DNA from: Chromera velia
Lineage: Eukaryota > Sar > Chromeraceae
Direction of reading: 5' to 3'
DNA length: 23,178 nt
NCBI GenBank assembly: GCA_018398765.1
Contig: JAHBMJ010002049.1
Coordinates: forward strand, 1-23,178
Within the stretch, counting starts at the first letter, position 1; each line of letters opens with the position of its first letter. Below are positions 1-11,880 of this stretch, one piece after another. Under the pieces are notes generated by a model. It was not told where the DNA came from, searched no databases, and saw only the letters and a list, made by a program, of their open reading frames with translations. Made by a program: the position numbers and the translations under genes.

Positions 1-340
1 AGTATTATGTATGCATATATTTCTATATATACACTAGAACTTATATACATACTAGTATATATATATATACATTTAATAATATATGGATAAATGGTTAATA
101 TATATGAATTGTTCTTCTAAAAAATATCTTTTTTAAATTGTTTTTAATTTTCTTATTGATTGATTGATTGGTTGATTGATTATAAACACATTGCCTAGCA
201 CATTGCTAGATTTGTACATATTTTTAAAAAATGATACTATTGAAGGCAAGTTTTAGGACAACTTGTATTTGCAAATACGTAAATTTATAGCTTTTAAGTT
301 AATTTTACTTTAATATATTAGCATAAACAATATGTACATT
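1..340. other. AT-rich non-coding DNA
   Basis: This stretch is strongly AT-rich, with an alternating TA tract around 56-70 and many A/T runs. No open frame resembles a protein and no RNA gene was recognised. It is probably intergenic or intronic. Confidence 0.6.
156..181. repeat. GATT tetranucleotide microsatellite
   Basis: About six copies of GATT run head to tail, one of them changed to GGTT. It is a plain short tandem repeat within the AT-rich left end. Confidence 0.85.
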
Positions 341-1355
341 ATGTAATCGAATCTGCTGTCAGCATACGAATCCGATTTCGAGCATAGCGACTTAAGTATA
401 AAGAGAACAGAAAGGGAGGTTCTTCGGGCAGTCTGGGATGTATGGCACAGATTGCTGACCCCGGTATGGGCCAATTCAGCCAGTAGCATGCTTCAGACAA
501 TCGCACCAGATCTTTTGAAAAAAGAAAGCCAGACAGGGAGAAATAGAACGAATAAATGGACACTCAGGCAGAAAGCGAGGGAAAGGGAAGCCTCAAAATG
601 GTTGTCGGAATGGTTGACTTCAAGACCCGTCGGCGAGCATAGGCTCACCCGTTTATGTGGCATCTATCCATGCAACTCCCGACTGAGTAATTTTCAGATA
701 GAGAACCGATCGCACCAGCGTCTGGCCATGTTGCTTTTAGGGGGGAAGGTTAGAAGGGGGTGGGGTTACATAGTTTAATTGTGTACTCTGCCTCGCTTTC
801 TCTTGTCTGGTAGTTCTCTTTTCACTTCTCTCCTTCGAGCATATGCTGGTGGGGGAAAGAGACACGGTGGATCCTGCGAAGAACACTGTATTCACTGTCC
901 TGCAGTCGAAGGTAAAAAGGTGATCGACGATGTAGTGTATCGATTGTCTGCATACGTATGAACAGAGCAGCTTAGATCCAAACTTCACTCGCTGGTAGAG
1001 AGAGTGAAAGAGAGAATAGGAATCGGTGAAAGGGTCTGCAGAGCAAGATGGACTGCTGCAGCTGGGGGAAGAGGTATCGGGGAAGAAGGGACATATGTAA
1101 GAGAGCTCGTTTCATTCATTGTGGACCGGGGGCCGAAGAAGGCAAGTGCACTGATCGAAGCTTGTCTGAAATGAGTGCGCGCGCGTCTTGTATGGTTGTT
1201 CAGCCTTTAGCTTCAGCCTAGGCTGCGGAGGGTCGTGGTTGTTTATATTCATACGGAAGCAGGCTAAGCTGCGGCGGTTTGCTCCTTTTGTTTACAACTG
1301 CATGCATGGGTTGCCATTTATCTCTGGTTTTAGAGACTCTAGGCTTAATCACAAT

Positions 1356-1389
<34 letters not shown>

Positions 1390-1771
1390 TGCTTATAGTA
1401 TTGTTGTATCAATGTACTGATCAACATTGATCAACCACGTGAGCGCGGAGTCGTGGCAAAGCCATGCATGCATCGGTGCATACATTCGGAGTGTCTAGAA
1501 TCAATGTGCAGTGCATATGCGCATCCAGCCGTACCGATACAAATAGCTTTTGCTCTGTCTGACCGTTTTGGTTTCCATTTGACTTCATTGAGAGTGTGTG
1601 TGTAGAGATAGGTAAGAAACAGGCTCGGTTGATTGCCTTTTTAAGGAGTCTTTCTATTAATCTTTCGACACTGTTTTTACTTGTAATTTCAGGAATTTGA
1701 ACAATAGTACTACTCAGTATCTGAAAACATGCATAGAGTTCGACCAGGGTGTTGCTTAACTTTGAGGATCT
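341..1771. other. Stretch with no supported gene
   Basis: Composition becomes more balanced here. Open frames of 60-108 codons exist on both strands (for example 452-778 on plus), but none shows a recognisable domain, a skewed third-position composition or a conserved motif. A purine-rich part at about 1001-1120 and a GCGCGCG run near 1176 are the only compositional features. I see no RNA gene. Confidence 0.5.
1356..1389. repeat. AAGT tetranucleotide microsatellite
   Basis: About eight perfect AAGT copies run in tandem. The antisense open frame across it reads a YLLT-type repeat (LLTYLLTYL), which is a translation artefact of the microsatellite. Confidence 0.95.
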
Positions 1772-2035
1772 TTACCCTAATAGGGTCCGCGGGGGATCGG
1801 GCTCCCCCCCCCTCCCCCCCCACCCCAAGAAGGAAGTTTATCTTCAAGCTACTTCAAGCGCGGGCACGCGCGTGTACGTTAATGTTGTGTGTTAGTGTTT
1901 TTTTTGTATTTTGTTAGATTTTTGTATGAATTTTACAAACAGATTGTCTTTTTTGTACCTTCCATGCTCTAGGCTCTTCGGTGCATATATGCAGATATGC
2001 ATGCAGATAAGTATAGGCGGACCCTATTGGGGTAA
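1772..2035. repeat. 264-bp segment bounded by 19-bp inverted repeats
   Basis: The 19 bases at 1772-1790 (ttaccctaatagggtccgc) are the reverse complement of 2017-2035 with one mismatch. Similarity stops just inside and outside the arms. The interior holds a C-rich tract at 1803-1826 and an ATGCATGC-type stretch near 2000, with no open frame of note. It could be a small non-autonomous inverted-repeat element (MITE-like) or a cruciform-forming sequence. I see no clear target-site duplication, so the transposon reading is weak. It ends about 54 bp before the satellite begins. Confidence 0.4.
1803..1826. repeat. C-rich homopolymer-like tract
   Basis: A run of cytosines is broken by only a few T and A bases. 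It is a simple low-complexity tract inside the inverted-repeat segment. Confidence 0.9.
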
Positions 2036-2505
2036 TGGACCGACATTGATATAGAATTCTTGAGAAGAGCCCTACTAGCGTATACGACCTGACGGGGTCT
2101 CGACTCTGGCATGGAGTTTGGCTGACAGAATGCAATCTACACCTTGATTGTACATGTTTTGATCACCCGATCTGAGCATGCTTTAGAGTTTTCCGCCACA
2201 TATTTAATAGACTGAGAGATTCCTAAAATCCAGCCTACTGCTTTGAATGGACCTAGCTGTGCGTGCGGTGCGAAAGACGGATTTGAGAGTCTGACCAGGT
2301 CTCGACTCTGGCATGGAGTTTGGCTAACAGAATGCAGTCTACACCTTGATTGTACGTGTTTTCATCACCTGATCTGAGCACGCTTTAGAGTTTTCCGCCA
2401 CATATTTGATAGACTCAGAGATTTGTAAAGTCCAGCCTACTGCGCTGAATAGACCTAGCTGTGCGTGCGGTGTGAAAGACGGATTTGAGAGTCTGACCAG
2501 GTCTC

Positions 2506-2713
2506 GACTCTGGCATAGAGTTTGGCTGATAGAATGTAATCTACACCTTGATTGTACGTGTTTTGATCACCCAATCTGAGCATGCTTTAGAGTTTTCCAT
2601 CATATATTTGATGGACTCAGAGATTCCCAAAGTCCAGCCTACTACGCTGAATAGACCTAGCTATGCGTGCAGTGCGAAAGACAGATTTGAGAGTCTAAGT
2701 TAAACCGGGTCTC
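2506..2713. repeat. 208-bp satellite unit with 6-bp insertion
   Basis: The hairpin loop is enlarged: GAGTCTAAGTTAAACCGGG replaces GAGTCTGACCGGG. The same insertion occurs in only one other unit (8186-8393). Both are followed by a 192-bp unit and then a 202-bp unit starting with the GGTCACCTGATC variant. Confidence 0.9.
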
Positions 2714-3694
2714 GACTCTGGCATGGAGTTTAGCTGACAGAATGCAATCTATACCTTGATTATACGTGTTTTGATCACCCGATCTGAGCACGCTTTAGAG
2801 TTTTCCACCACATATTTGATGGACTCAGAGATTTCCAAAGTCCAGCCTACTGTGCTGAATGAACCTGTGCATGCGGAGGCAGATTTGAGAGTCTGACCGG
2901 GTCTCAACTCTGGTATGGAGTTTGGCTGACAGAATGCAATTTACACTTTGATTGTACGTGTTTTGGTCACCTGATCTGAGCACGCTTTAGAGTTTTCCGC
3001 CACATATTTGATAGAGTTAGAGATTTGCAAAGCCCAGCCTACTGCGCTGAATGGACCTAGCTGTACGTGCAGTGCGAAAGACGGATTTGAAAGTCTGACC
3101 GGGTCTCGACTCTGGCATGGACTTTGGCTGACAGAATGCAATCTACACCTTGATTGTACATGCTTTGATCACCCGATCTGAGCACGCTTTAAAGTTTTCC
3201 GCCACATATTTGATGGACTCAGAGATTCCGAAAATCCAGCCCACTGCCCTGAAAAAACCTAGCTGTGCGTGCGGTGCGAAAAACGGATTTGAGAGTCTAA
3301 CCGGGTCTCGACTCTGGCATAGAGTTTGGCTGACAGAATATAATCTACACCTTGATTGTACGTGTTTTGATTACCCGATCTGAGCACGCTTTAGAGTTTT
3401 CTGCCACATATTTCATAGACTCAGAGATTTCTAAAGTTCAGCCTACTGCCCTGAATGAATCTGTGCGTGCGGAGGCAGATTTCAGAGTATGACCGGGTCT
3501 CGACTCTGGCATGGAGTTTGACTGACAGAATGTAATCTACACCTTGATTGTACGTGTTTTGGTCACCTGATCTGAGCATGCTTTAAAGTTTTCCGCCACA
3601 TATTTGATGGACTCAGAGATTCCCAAAGTTTAGCCTAGTGCTCTGAATGGACCTGTGTATACGGGGGCAGATTTGAGAGTCTAACCGGGTCTCG
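2714..3694. repeat. Five-unit satellite block, copy 1 of a 2581-bp duplication
   Basis: The unit lengths here are 192, 202, 202, 192, 192. The same order and the same private variants recur at 5295-6275, exactly 2581 bp away at every anchor tested (2714/5295, 2906/5487, 3694/6275). Shared variants include the GGTCACCTGATC unit followed by TGATAGAGTTAGAG, and the GATTACCCGATC unit. The period corresponds to 13 units, so this is a multi-unit duplication and not chance similarity. Confidence 0.85.
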
Positions 3695-4501
3695 ACTCTA
3701 GCATGGAGTTTGGCTGACAGAATGCAATCTACAGTTTGATTGTACGTGTTTTGATCACCCGATCTGAGCATGCTTTAGAGTTTTCCACCACATATTTGAT
3801 GGACTCAGAGATTCGCAAAGTCCAGCCTACTGCGCTGAATGGACTTAGCTGTGCGTACGGTGCGAAAGACAGATTTGAAAGTCTGACCGGGTCTCGACTC
3901 TGGCATGGAGTTTGGCTAACAGAATGCAGTCTACACCTTGATTGTACGTGTTTTGATCACCTGATCTGAGCACGCTTTAGAGTTTTCCGCCACATATTTG
4001 ATAGACTCAGAGATTTGTAAAGTCTAGCCTACTGCGCTGAATAGACCTAGCTGTGCGTGCGGTGCGAAAGACGGATTTGAGAGTCTGACCAGGTCTCGAC
4101 TCTGGCATAGAGTTTGGCTGATAGAATGTAATCTACACCTTGATTGTACGTGTTTTGATCACCCGATCTGAGCATGCTTTAGAGTTTTCCATCATATATT
4201 TGATGGACTCAGAGATTTCCAAAGTCCAGCCTACTACGCTGAATGGACCTAGCTGTGCGTGCAGTGCGAAAGACAGATTCGAGAGTCTGACCGGGTCTCG
4301 ACTCTGGCATGGAGTTTGGCTGACAGAATGCAATCTATACCTTGATTATACGTGTTTTGATCACCCGATCTAAGCATGCTTTAGAGTTTTCCGCCACGTA
4401 TCTGATAGACTCAGAGATTCCTAAAGTCCAGCCTACTGCGCTGAATAGACCTAGCTGTGCGTGCGGTGTGAAAGACGGATTTGAGAGTCTGACCAGGTCT
4501 T

Positions 4502-4688
4502 GACTCTGGTATGGAGTTTGACTGACAGAATGCAATCTACACCTTGATTGTACGTGTTTTGATCACCCGATCTGAGCATGCTTTAGAGTTTTCCGCCACA
4601 TATTTGATGGACTCAGAGATTTTCAAAATCCAGCCTACTGCTTTGAATGGACCTAGCTGTGCGTGCGGTGCGAAAGACGGATTTGAGA
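4502..4688. repeat. 187-bp satellite unit lacking the hairpin loop
   Basis: This unit reads GATTTGAGAGACTCTGG where normal units have the full inverted repeat. Fifteen bases are missing, covering the loop and part of the stem. The same deletion is found in only one other unit (6275-6461). The two deleted units also share the CCTAAAATCCAGCC-type variant region and the GCTTTGAATGG form, so they probably descend from one deleted ancestor. Confidence 0.9.
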
Positions 4689-5294
4689 GACTCTGGCATG
4701 GAGTTTGGCTGACAGAATGCAATCTAAACCTTGATTGTACATGTTTTGATCACCCGATCTGAGCACGCTTTAGAGTTTTCCACCACATATTTGATAGACT
4801 CAGAGATTCGCAAAGTCCAGCCTACTGTGTTGAATGGACCTAGCTGTGCGTACGGTGCGAAAGACGGATTTGAAAGTCTGACCAGGTCTCGACTCTGGCA
4901 TGGAGTTTGGCTGACAGAATGCAGTCTAAACCTTGATTGTACGTGTTTTGATCACCTGATCTGAGCACGCTTTAGAGTTTTCCGCCATATATTTGATAGA
5001 CTTAGAGATTTGTAAAGTCCAGCCTACTGTGCTGAATAGACCTAGCTATGCGTGCGGTGCGAAAGACGGATTTGAGAGTCTGACCAGGTTTCGATTCTGG
5101 CATAGAGTTTGGCTGATAGAATGTAATCTACACCTTGATTGTACGTGTTTTGATCACCCGATCTGAGTACACTTTAGAGTTTTCCATCATATATTTGATG
5201 GACTCAGAGATTCCCAAAGTCCAGCCTACTACGCTGAATAGACCTAGCTATGCGTGCAGTGCGAAAGATAGATTTGAGAGTCTGACCGAGTCTC

Positions 5295-6275
5295 GACTCT
5301 GGCATGGAGTTTGGCTGACAGAATGCAATCTATACCTTGATTATAGGTGTTTTGATCACCCAATCTGAGCACGCTTTAGAGTTTTCCACCACATATTTGA
5401 TGGACTCAGAGATTTCCAAAGTCCAGCCTACTGCACTGAATGAACCTGTGCATGCGGAGGCAGATTTGAGAGTCTGACTGGGTCTCAACTCTGGCATGGA
5501 GTTTGGCTGACAGAATGCAATTTACACTCTGATTGTACGTGTTTTGGTCACCTGATCTGAGCACGCTTTAGAGTTTTCCGCCACATATTTGATAGAGTTA
5601 GAGATTCGCAAAGTCCAGCCTACTGCGCTGAATGGACCTAGCTGTGCGTGCAATGCGAAAGACGGATTTGAAAGTCTAACCGGGTCTCGACTCTGGCATG
5701 GAGTTTGGCTGACAGAATGCAATCTACACCTTGATTGTACATGCTTTGATCACCCGATCTGAGCACGCTTTAAAGTTTTCCGCCACATATTTGATGGACT
5801 CAGAGATTCCGAAAATCCAGCCCACTGCCCTGAATAGACCTGGCTGTGCGTGCGGTGCGAAAAACGGATTTGAGAGTCTAACCGGGTCTCGACTTTGGCA
5901 TAGAGTTTGGCTGACAAAATATAATTTATACCTTGATTGTACGTGTTTTGATTACCCGATCTGAGCACGCTTTAGAGTTTTCTGCCACATATTTTATAGA
6001 CTCAGAGATTTCTAAAGTTCAGCCTACTGCCCTGAATGAATCTGTGCGTGCGGAGGCAGATTTCAAAGTCTGACCAGGTCTCGACTCTGGCATGGAGTTT
6101 GACTGACAGAATGTAATCTACACCTTGATTGTACGTGTTTTGGTCACCTGATCTGAGCATGCTTTAAAGTTTTTCGCCATATATTTGATGGACTCAGAGA
6201 TTCCCAAAGTTTAGCCTAGTGCTCTGAATGGACCTGTGCATACGGGGGCAGATTTGAGAGTCTAACCAGGTCTCG
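5295..6275. repeat. Five-unit satellite block, copy 2 of a 2581-bp duplication
   Basis: This is the second copy of the block at 2714-3694, with the same length order (192, 202, 202, 192, 192) and the same diagnostic base changes. The copies differ by scattered substitutions only, so this duplication is not the most recent event in the array. Confidence 0.85.
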
Positions 6276-6461
6276 ACTCTAGCATGAAGTTTGGCTGACA
6301 GAATGCAATTTACAGTTTGATTGTACATGTTTTGATCACCCGATCTAAGCATGCTTTAGAGTTTTCCGCCACATATTTGATAGACGGAGAGATTCCTAAA
6401 ATCCAGCCTACTGCTTTGAATGGACCTAGCTGTGCGTGCGGTGCGAAAGACGGATTTGAGA
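6275..6461. repeat. 187-bp satellite unit lacking the hairpin loop (second copy)
   Basis: It carries the same 15-bp loss as the unit at 4502-4688, at the same bases. The neighbours differ (the next units are 192 bp here and 202 bp there), so the deleted unit was moved or copied into another context. Confidence 0.9.
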
Positions 6462-7792
6462 GACTCTGGCATGGAGTTTGGCTAACAGAATGCAATCTAC
6501 ACCTTGATTGTACGTGTTTTGATCACCCGATCTGAGCATGCCTTAGAGTTTTCCACCACATATTTGATGGACTCAAAGATTTCCAAAGTCCAGCCTACTG
6601 TCCTGAATGGACCTGTGCATGCGGAGGCAGATTTGAGAGTCTGACCGGGTCTCGACTCTGGCATGGAGTTTGGCTGACAGAATGCAATCTACACCTTGAT
6701 TGTACGTGTTTTGATCACCCGATCTGAGCATGCCTTAGAGTTTTCCGCCACATATTTGATGGACTCAAAGATTTCCAAAGTCCAGCCTACTGTCCTGAAT
6801 GGACCTGTGCATGCGGAGGCAGATTTGAGAGTCTGACCGGGTCTCGACTCTGGCATGGAGTTTGGCTGACAGAATACAATCTACACCTTGATTGTACGTG
6901 TTTTGATCACCCGATCTGAGCACGCTTTAAAGTTTTCCGCCACATATTTGATGGACTCAAAGATTCCCAAAGTCTAGCCTACTGCTCTGAATGGACCTGT
7001 GCATGCGGAGGCAGATTTGAGAGTCTGACCGGGTCTCGACTCTGGCATGGAGTTTGGCTGACAGAATGCAATCTACACCTTGATTGTACGTGTTTTGATC
7101 ACCCGATCTGAGCATGCTTTAGAGTTTTCCGCCACATATTTGATGGACTCAGAGATTCCCAAAGTCCAGCCTACTGCGCTGAATGAACCTGTGCATGCGG
7201 AGGCAGATTTAAGAGTCTGACCGGGTCTCGACTCTGGCATGGAGTTTGGCTGACAGAATATAATTTACACTCTGATTGTACGTGTTTTGTCACCTGATCT
7301 GAGCACGCTTTAGAGTTTTCCGCCACATATTTGATAGAGTTAGAGATTCGCAAAGCCCAGCCTACTGCGCTGAATGGACCTAGCTGTACGTGCAGTGCGA
7401 AAGACGGATTTGAGAGTCTGACCAGGTCTCGACTCTGGCATGGAGTTTGGCTAACAGAATGCAATCTACACTTTGATTATACGTGTTTTGATCAGCTAAG
7501 AGATTCCTAAAGTCCAGCTTATACTGCTCTGAATGGACCTAGCTGTGCGTGCGGTGTGAAAGACGGATTTGAGAGTCTGACCGGGTCTCAACTCTGGCAT
7601 GGAGTTTGGCTGACAGAATACAATCTAAACCTTGATTGTACGTGTTTTGATCACCCGATCTACGTATGCTTCAGAGTTTTCCGCCACATATTTGATGGAC
7701 TCAGAGATTCCTAAAGTCCAGCCTACTGCATTGAATGGACCTAGCTGTGCGTGCGGTACGAAAGACGGATTTGAGAGTCTGACCAGGTCTCG
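6462..7792. repeat. Seven-unit satellite block, copy 1 of a ~4088-bp duplication
   Basis: Unit lengths are 192, 192, 192, 192, 201, 159, 202. The same series recurs at 10549-11880 (192, 192, 192, 192, 202, 159, 202), offset by 4087-4088 bp at each anchor. The four 192-bp units are very alike, which suggests local amplification of one unit before or after the long-range copy. Confidence 0.85.
7431..7589. repeat. 159-bp truncated satellite unit (first of four)
   Basis: About 45 bases are lost between GATCA and the AGAGATTCC segment, so the unit reads GATCAGCTAAGAGATTCC. A two-base insertion (CCAGCTTATACTGC) accompanies the deletion in all four truncated units (7431, 8788, 11519, 11880), pointing to a single origin. 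Confidence 0.92.
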
Positions 7793-8185
7793 ACTCTGGT
7801 ATGGAATTTGGCTGACAGAATACAATCTACACCTTGATTGTACGTGTTTTGATCACCCGATCTGAGCATGCTTTAGAGTTTTCCACCACATATTTGATGG
7901 ACTCAGAGATTTCCAAAGTCCAGCCTACTGTATTGAATGAACCTATGCATGCGGGGGCAGATTTGAGAGTCTGACCAAGTTTCGACTCTGACATGGAGTT
8001 TGGCTGAGAGAATACAATCTACACCTTGATTGTACGTGTTTTGATCACCTGATCTGAGCACGCTTTAGAGTTTTCCATCATATATTTGATGGATTCAGAG
8101 ATTCCCAAAGTCTAGCCTACTACGCTGAATAGACCTAGCTGTGCGTGCAGTGCGAAAGACAGATTTGAGAGTCTGACCGGGTCTC

Positions 8186-8393
8186 GACTCTGGTATGGAG
8201 TTTGGCTGACAGAATGCAATCTATACCTTGATTATACGTGTTTTCATCACCCGATCTGAGCACGCTTTAGAGTTTTCCACCACGTATTTGAGGGATTCAG
8301 AGATTCCCAAAGTCTAGCCTACTGCCCTGAATGGACTTAGCTGTATGTACGGTGCGAAAGACAGATTTAAGAGTCTAAGTTAAACCGGGTCTC
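8186..8393. repeat. 208-bp satellite unit with 6-bp insertion (second copy)
   Basis: It carries the same AGTTAA-containing loop insertion as the unit at 2506-2713, 5680 bp away. The order of the following unit types is also conserved, which supports a long-range duplication in the array history. Confidence 0.9.
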
Positions 8394-8787
8394 AACTCTG
8401 GTATGGAGTTTGGCTGACAGAATGCAATCTACACCTTGATTGTACGTGTTTTGATCACCCGATCTAAGCATGCTTTAGAGTTTTCTGCCACATATTTGAT
8501 GGACTCAGAGATTCCCAAAATCTAGCCTACTGCGCTGAATGAACCTGTGCATGCGGAAGCAGATTTGAGAGTCTGACCGGGTCTCAACTCTGGCATGGAG
8601 TTTGGCTGACAGAATGCAATTTATACTCTGATTGTACGTGTTTTGGTCACCTGATCTGAGCACGTTTTAGAGTTTTCCGCCACATATTTGATAGACTCAG
8701 AGATTCGCAAAGTCCAGCCTACTGCGCTGAATAGACCTAGCTGTGCGTGCGGTGCGAAAGACGGATTTGAGAGTCTGACCGGGTCTC

Positions 8788-8946
8788 GACTCTGGCATGG
8801 AGTTTGGCTAACAGAATGCAATCTACACCTTGATTGTACGTGTTTTGATCAGCTAACAGATTCCTAAAGTCCAGCTTATACTGCCCTGAATAGACCTAGC
8901 TGTACGTGCGGTGCGAAAGACGGATTTGAGAGTCTGACCGGGTCTC
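8788..8946. repeat. 159-bp truncated satellite unit (second of four)
   Basis: It has the same deletion and TTATAC insertion as the unit at 7431, 1357 bp downstream of it. The neighbouring anchors before and after are offset by the same 1356-1357 bp, so a block of about seven units was duplicated. Confidence 0.92.
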
Positions 8947-10548
8947 AACTCTGGCATGGAGTTTGGCTGACAGAATACAATGTACACCTTGATTGTACAT
9001 GTTTTGATCACCCGATCTACGTATGCTTCAGAGTTTTCCGCCATATATTTGATGGACTCAGAGATTCCTAAAGTCCAGCCTACTGTGTTGAATGGACCTA
9101 GCTGTGCATGCGGTACGAAAAACGGATTTGAGAGTCTGACCAGGTCTCGACTCTGGCATGGAGTTTGGCTGACAGAATGCAATCTACACCTTGATTGTAC
9201 GTGTTTTGATCACCCGATCTGAGCATGCTTTAAAGTTTTCCACCATATATTTGATGGACTCAGAGATTTCCAAAGTCCAGCCTACTGTATTGAATGAACC
9301 TATGCATGCGGGGCGAAAGACAGATTTGAGAGTCTGACCGGGTTTCGACTCTGGCATGGAGTTTGGCTGAGAGAATACAATCTACACCTTGATTGTACGT
9401 GTTTTGATCACCCGATCTAGGCATGCTTTAGAGTTTTCTGCCACATATTTGATGGACTCAGAGATTTCCAAAATCTAGCCTACTACGCTGAATAGACCTA
9501 GCTATACGTGCGGTACGAAAGATGAATTTGAGAGTCTGACCGGGTCTCGACTCTGGCATGGAGTTTGGCTGACAGAATGCAATCTACACCTTGATTGTAC
9601 GTGTTTTCATCACCCGATCTGAGCACGCTTTAGAGTTTTCTGCCACATATTTGATGGACTCAAAGATTTCCAACGTTCAGCCTACTATGCTGAATGAACC
9701 TGTGCGTGCAGAGGCAGATTTCAGAGTCTGACCGGGTCTCGACTCTGGCATGGAGTTTGGCTGACAGAATGCAATCTACACCTTGATTGTACATGCTTTG
9801 ATCACCCGATCTGAGCATGCTTTAGAGTTTTCTGCCACATATTTGATAGACTCAGAGATTTTCAAAGTCCAGCCTACTGCGTTGAATGGACCTAGCTGTG
9901 CGTGCGGTGCGAAAGACGGATTTGAGAGTCTGACCAGGTCTCGACTCTGGCATGGAGTTTGACTGACAGAATGCAATCTACACCTTGATTGTACGTGTTG
10001 TGATCACCCGATCTGAGCATGCCTTAGAGTTTTCCGCCACATATTTGATGGACTGAGAGTTTTCCAAAATCCAGCCTACTGCGTTGAATGGACCTAGCTG
10101 TGCGTGCGGTGTAAAAAACGGATTTGAGAGTGTGAACGGGTCTCGACTCTGGCATGGAGTTTGGCTGACAGAATACAATCTACACCTTGATTATACGAGT
10201 TTTGATCACCTGATCTGAGCATGCTTTAAAGTTTTCCACCACATATTTGATGGACTCAGAGATTCGCAAAGTCCAGCCTACTGCGCTGAATGGACTTAGC
10301 TGTGCGTGCAGTGCGAAAGACAGATTTGAAAGTCTAACCGGGTCTCGACTCTGGCATGGAGTTTGGCTGACAGAATGCAATCTATACCTTGATTGTACAT
10401 GGTTTGATCACCCGATTTGAGCACGCTTTAGAGTTTTCTGCCACATATTTGATGGACTTAGAGATTCCTAAAGTCCAGCCTACTGTATTGAATAGACCTA
10501 GCTGTGCGTGCGGTGCGAAAGACGGATTTGAGAGTCTAACCGGGTCTC

Positions 10549-11880
10549 GACTCTGGCATAGAGTTTGGCTAACAGAATATAATCTACACCTTGATTGTAT
10601 GTGTTTTGATTACCCGATCTGAGCACGCTTTAGAGTTTTGTGCCACATATTTGATAGACTCAGAGATTCCCAAAGTCCAGCCTACTGTCCTGAATGGACC
10701 TGTGCATGCGGAGGCAGATTTGAGAGTCTGACCGGGTCTCGACTCTGGCATGGAGTTTGGCTGACAGAATGTAATCTACACCTTGATTGTACGTGTTTTG
10801 ATCACCCGATCTGAGCATGCCTTAGAGTTTTCCGCCACATATTTGATGGACTCAAAGATTCCCAAAGTCTAGCCTACTGCTTTGAATGGACCTGTGCATG
10901 CGGAGGCAGATTTGAGAGTCTGACCGGGTCTCGACTCTGGCATGGAGTTTGGCTGACAGAATGTAATCTACACCTTGATTGTACGTGTTTTGATCACCCG
11001 ATCTGAGCACGTTTTAGAGTTTTCCGCCACATATTTGATGGACTCAAAGATTCCCAAAGTCTAGCCTACTGCTCTGAATGGACCTGTGTATACGGAGGCA
11101 GATTTGAGAGTCTAACCGGGTCTCGACTCTGGTATGGAGTTTGGCTGACAAAATATAATCCACACCTTGATTGTACGTGTTTTGATCACCCGATCTGAGC
11201 ACGCTTTAGAGTTTTCCGCCACATATTTGATGGACTCAAAGATTCCAAAAGTCTAGCCTACTGCTCTGAATGGACCTGTGCATGCGGAGGCAAATTTGAG
11301 AGTCTGACCGGGTCTCGACTCTGGCATGGAGTTTGGCTGATAGAATGCAATCTACACCTTGATTGTACGTGTTTTGATCACCCGATCTGAGCACGCTTTA
11401 GAGTTTTCTGCCACATATTTGATGGACTCAGAGATTCCCAAAGTCCAGCCTACTATGCTGAATGGACCTAGCTGTGCGTGCGGTGCTAAAGACGGATTTG
11501 AGAGTCTGACTGGGTCTTGACTCTGGCATGGAGTTTGGCTGACAGAATACAATCTACACCTTGATTGTACGTGTTTTGATCAGCTAAGAGATTCCTAAAG
11601 TCCAGCTTATACTGCCCTGAGTAGACCTAGCTGTGCGTGCGGTGTGAAAGACGGATTTAAGAGTCTGACCGGGTCTCAACTCTAGCATGGAGTTTGGCTG
11701 ACAGAATACAATGTACACCTTGATTGTACGTGTTTTGATCACCCGAACTACGCATGCTTTAGAGTTTTCTGCCATATATTTGATGGACCCAGAGATTCCC
11801 AAAGTCCAGCCTACTGCGCTGAATGGACCTAGCTGTGCGTGCGGTACGAAAGACGGATTTGAGAGTTTGACCGGGTCTCG
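10549..11880. repeat. Seven-unit satellite block, copy 2 of a ~4088-bp duplication
   Basis: It repeats the length order of 6462-7792. The one-base difference at the fifth unit is a missing G in GTTTTGTCACC of the first copy. It leads directly into the 361-bp dimer region. Confidence 0.85.

Noticed and set aside
452..778. 108-residue plus-strand open frame
   Set aside because: No domain, signal or codon bias recognised; length is within chance expectation for this composition.
1730..1760. Possible tRNA T-loop in AGAGTTCGACCAGGG
   Set aside because: The flanking bases do not pair into a T stem, and there is no acceptor or anticodon arm upstream.
1772..2035. Telomeric repeat remnant suggested by CCCTAA-like bases
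   Set aside because: There are only single isolated hexamers, no tandem run. The same holds for GATTAGGGTAGATTAGG near 23125-23142.
2090..2130. tRNA-derived (SINE-like) B box in the GGGTCTCGACTCTGG segment of the satellite
   Set aside because: It departs from the GGTTCGANNCC consensus at core bases, and no A box or clover-leaf can be drawn at the right distance.
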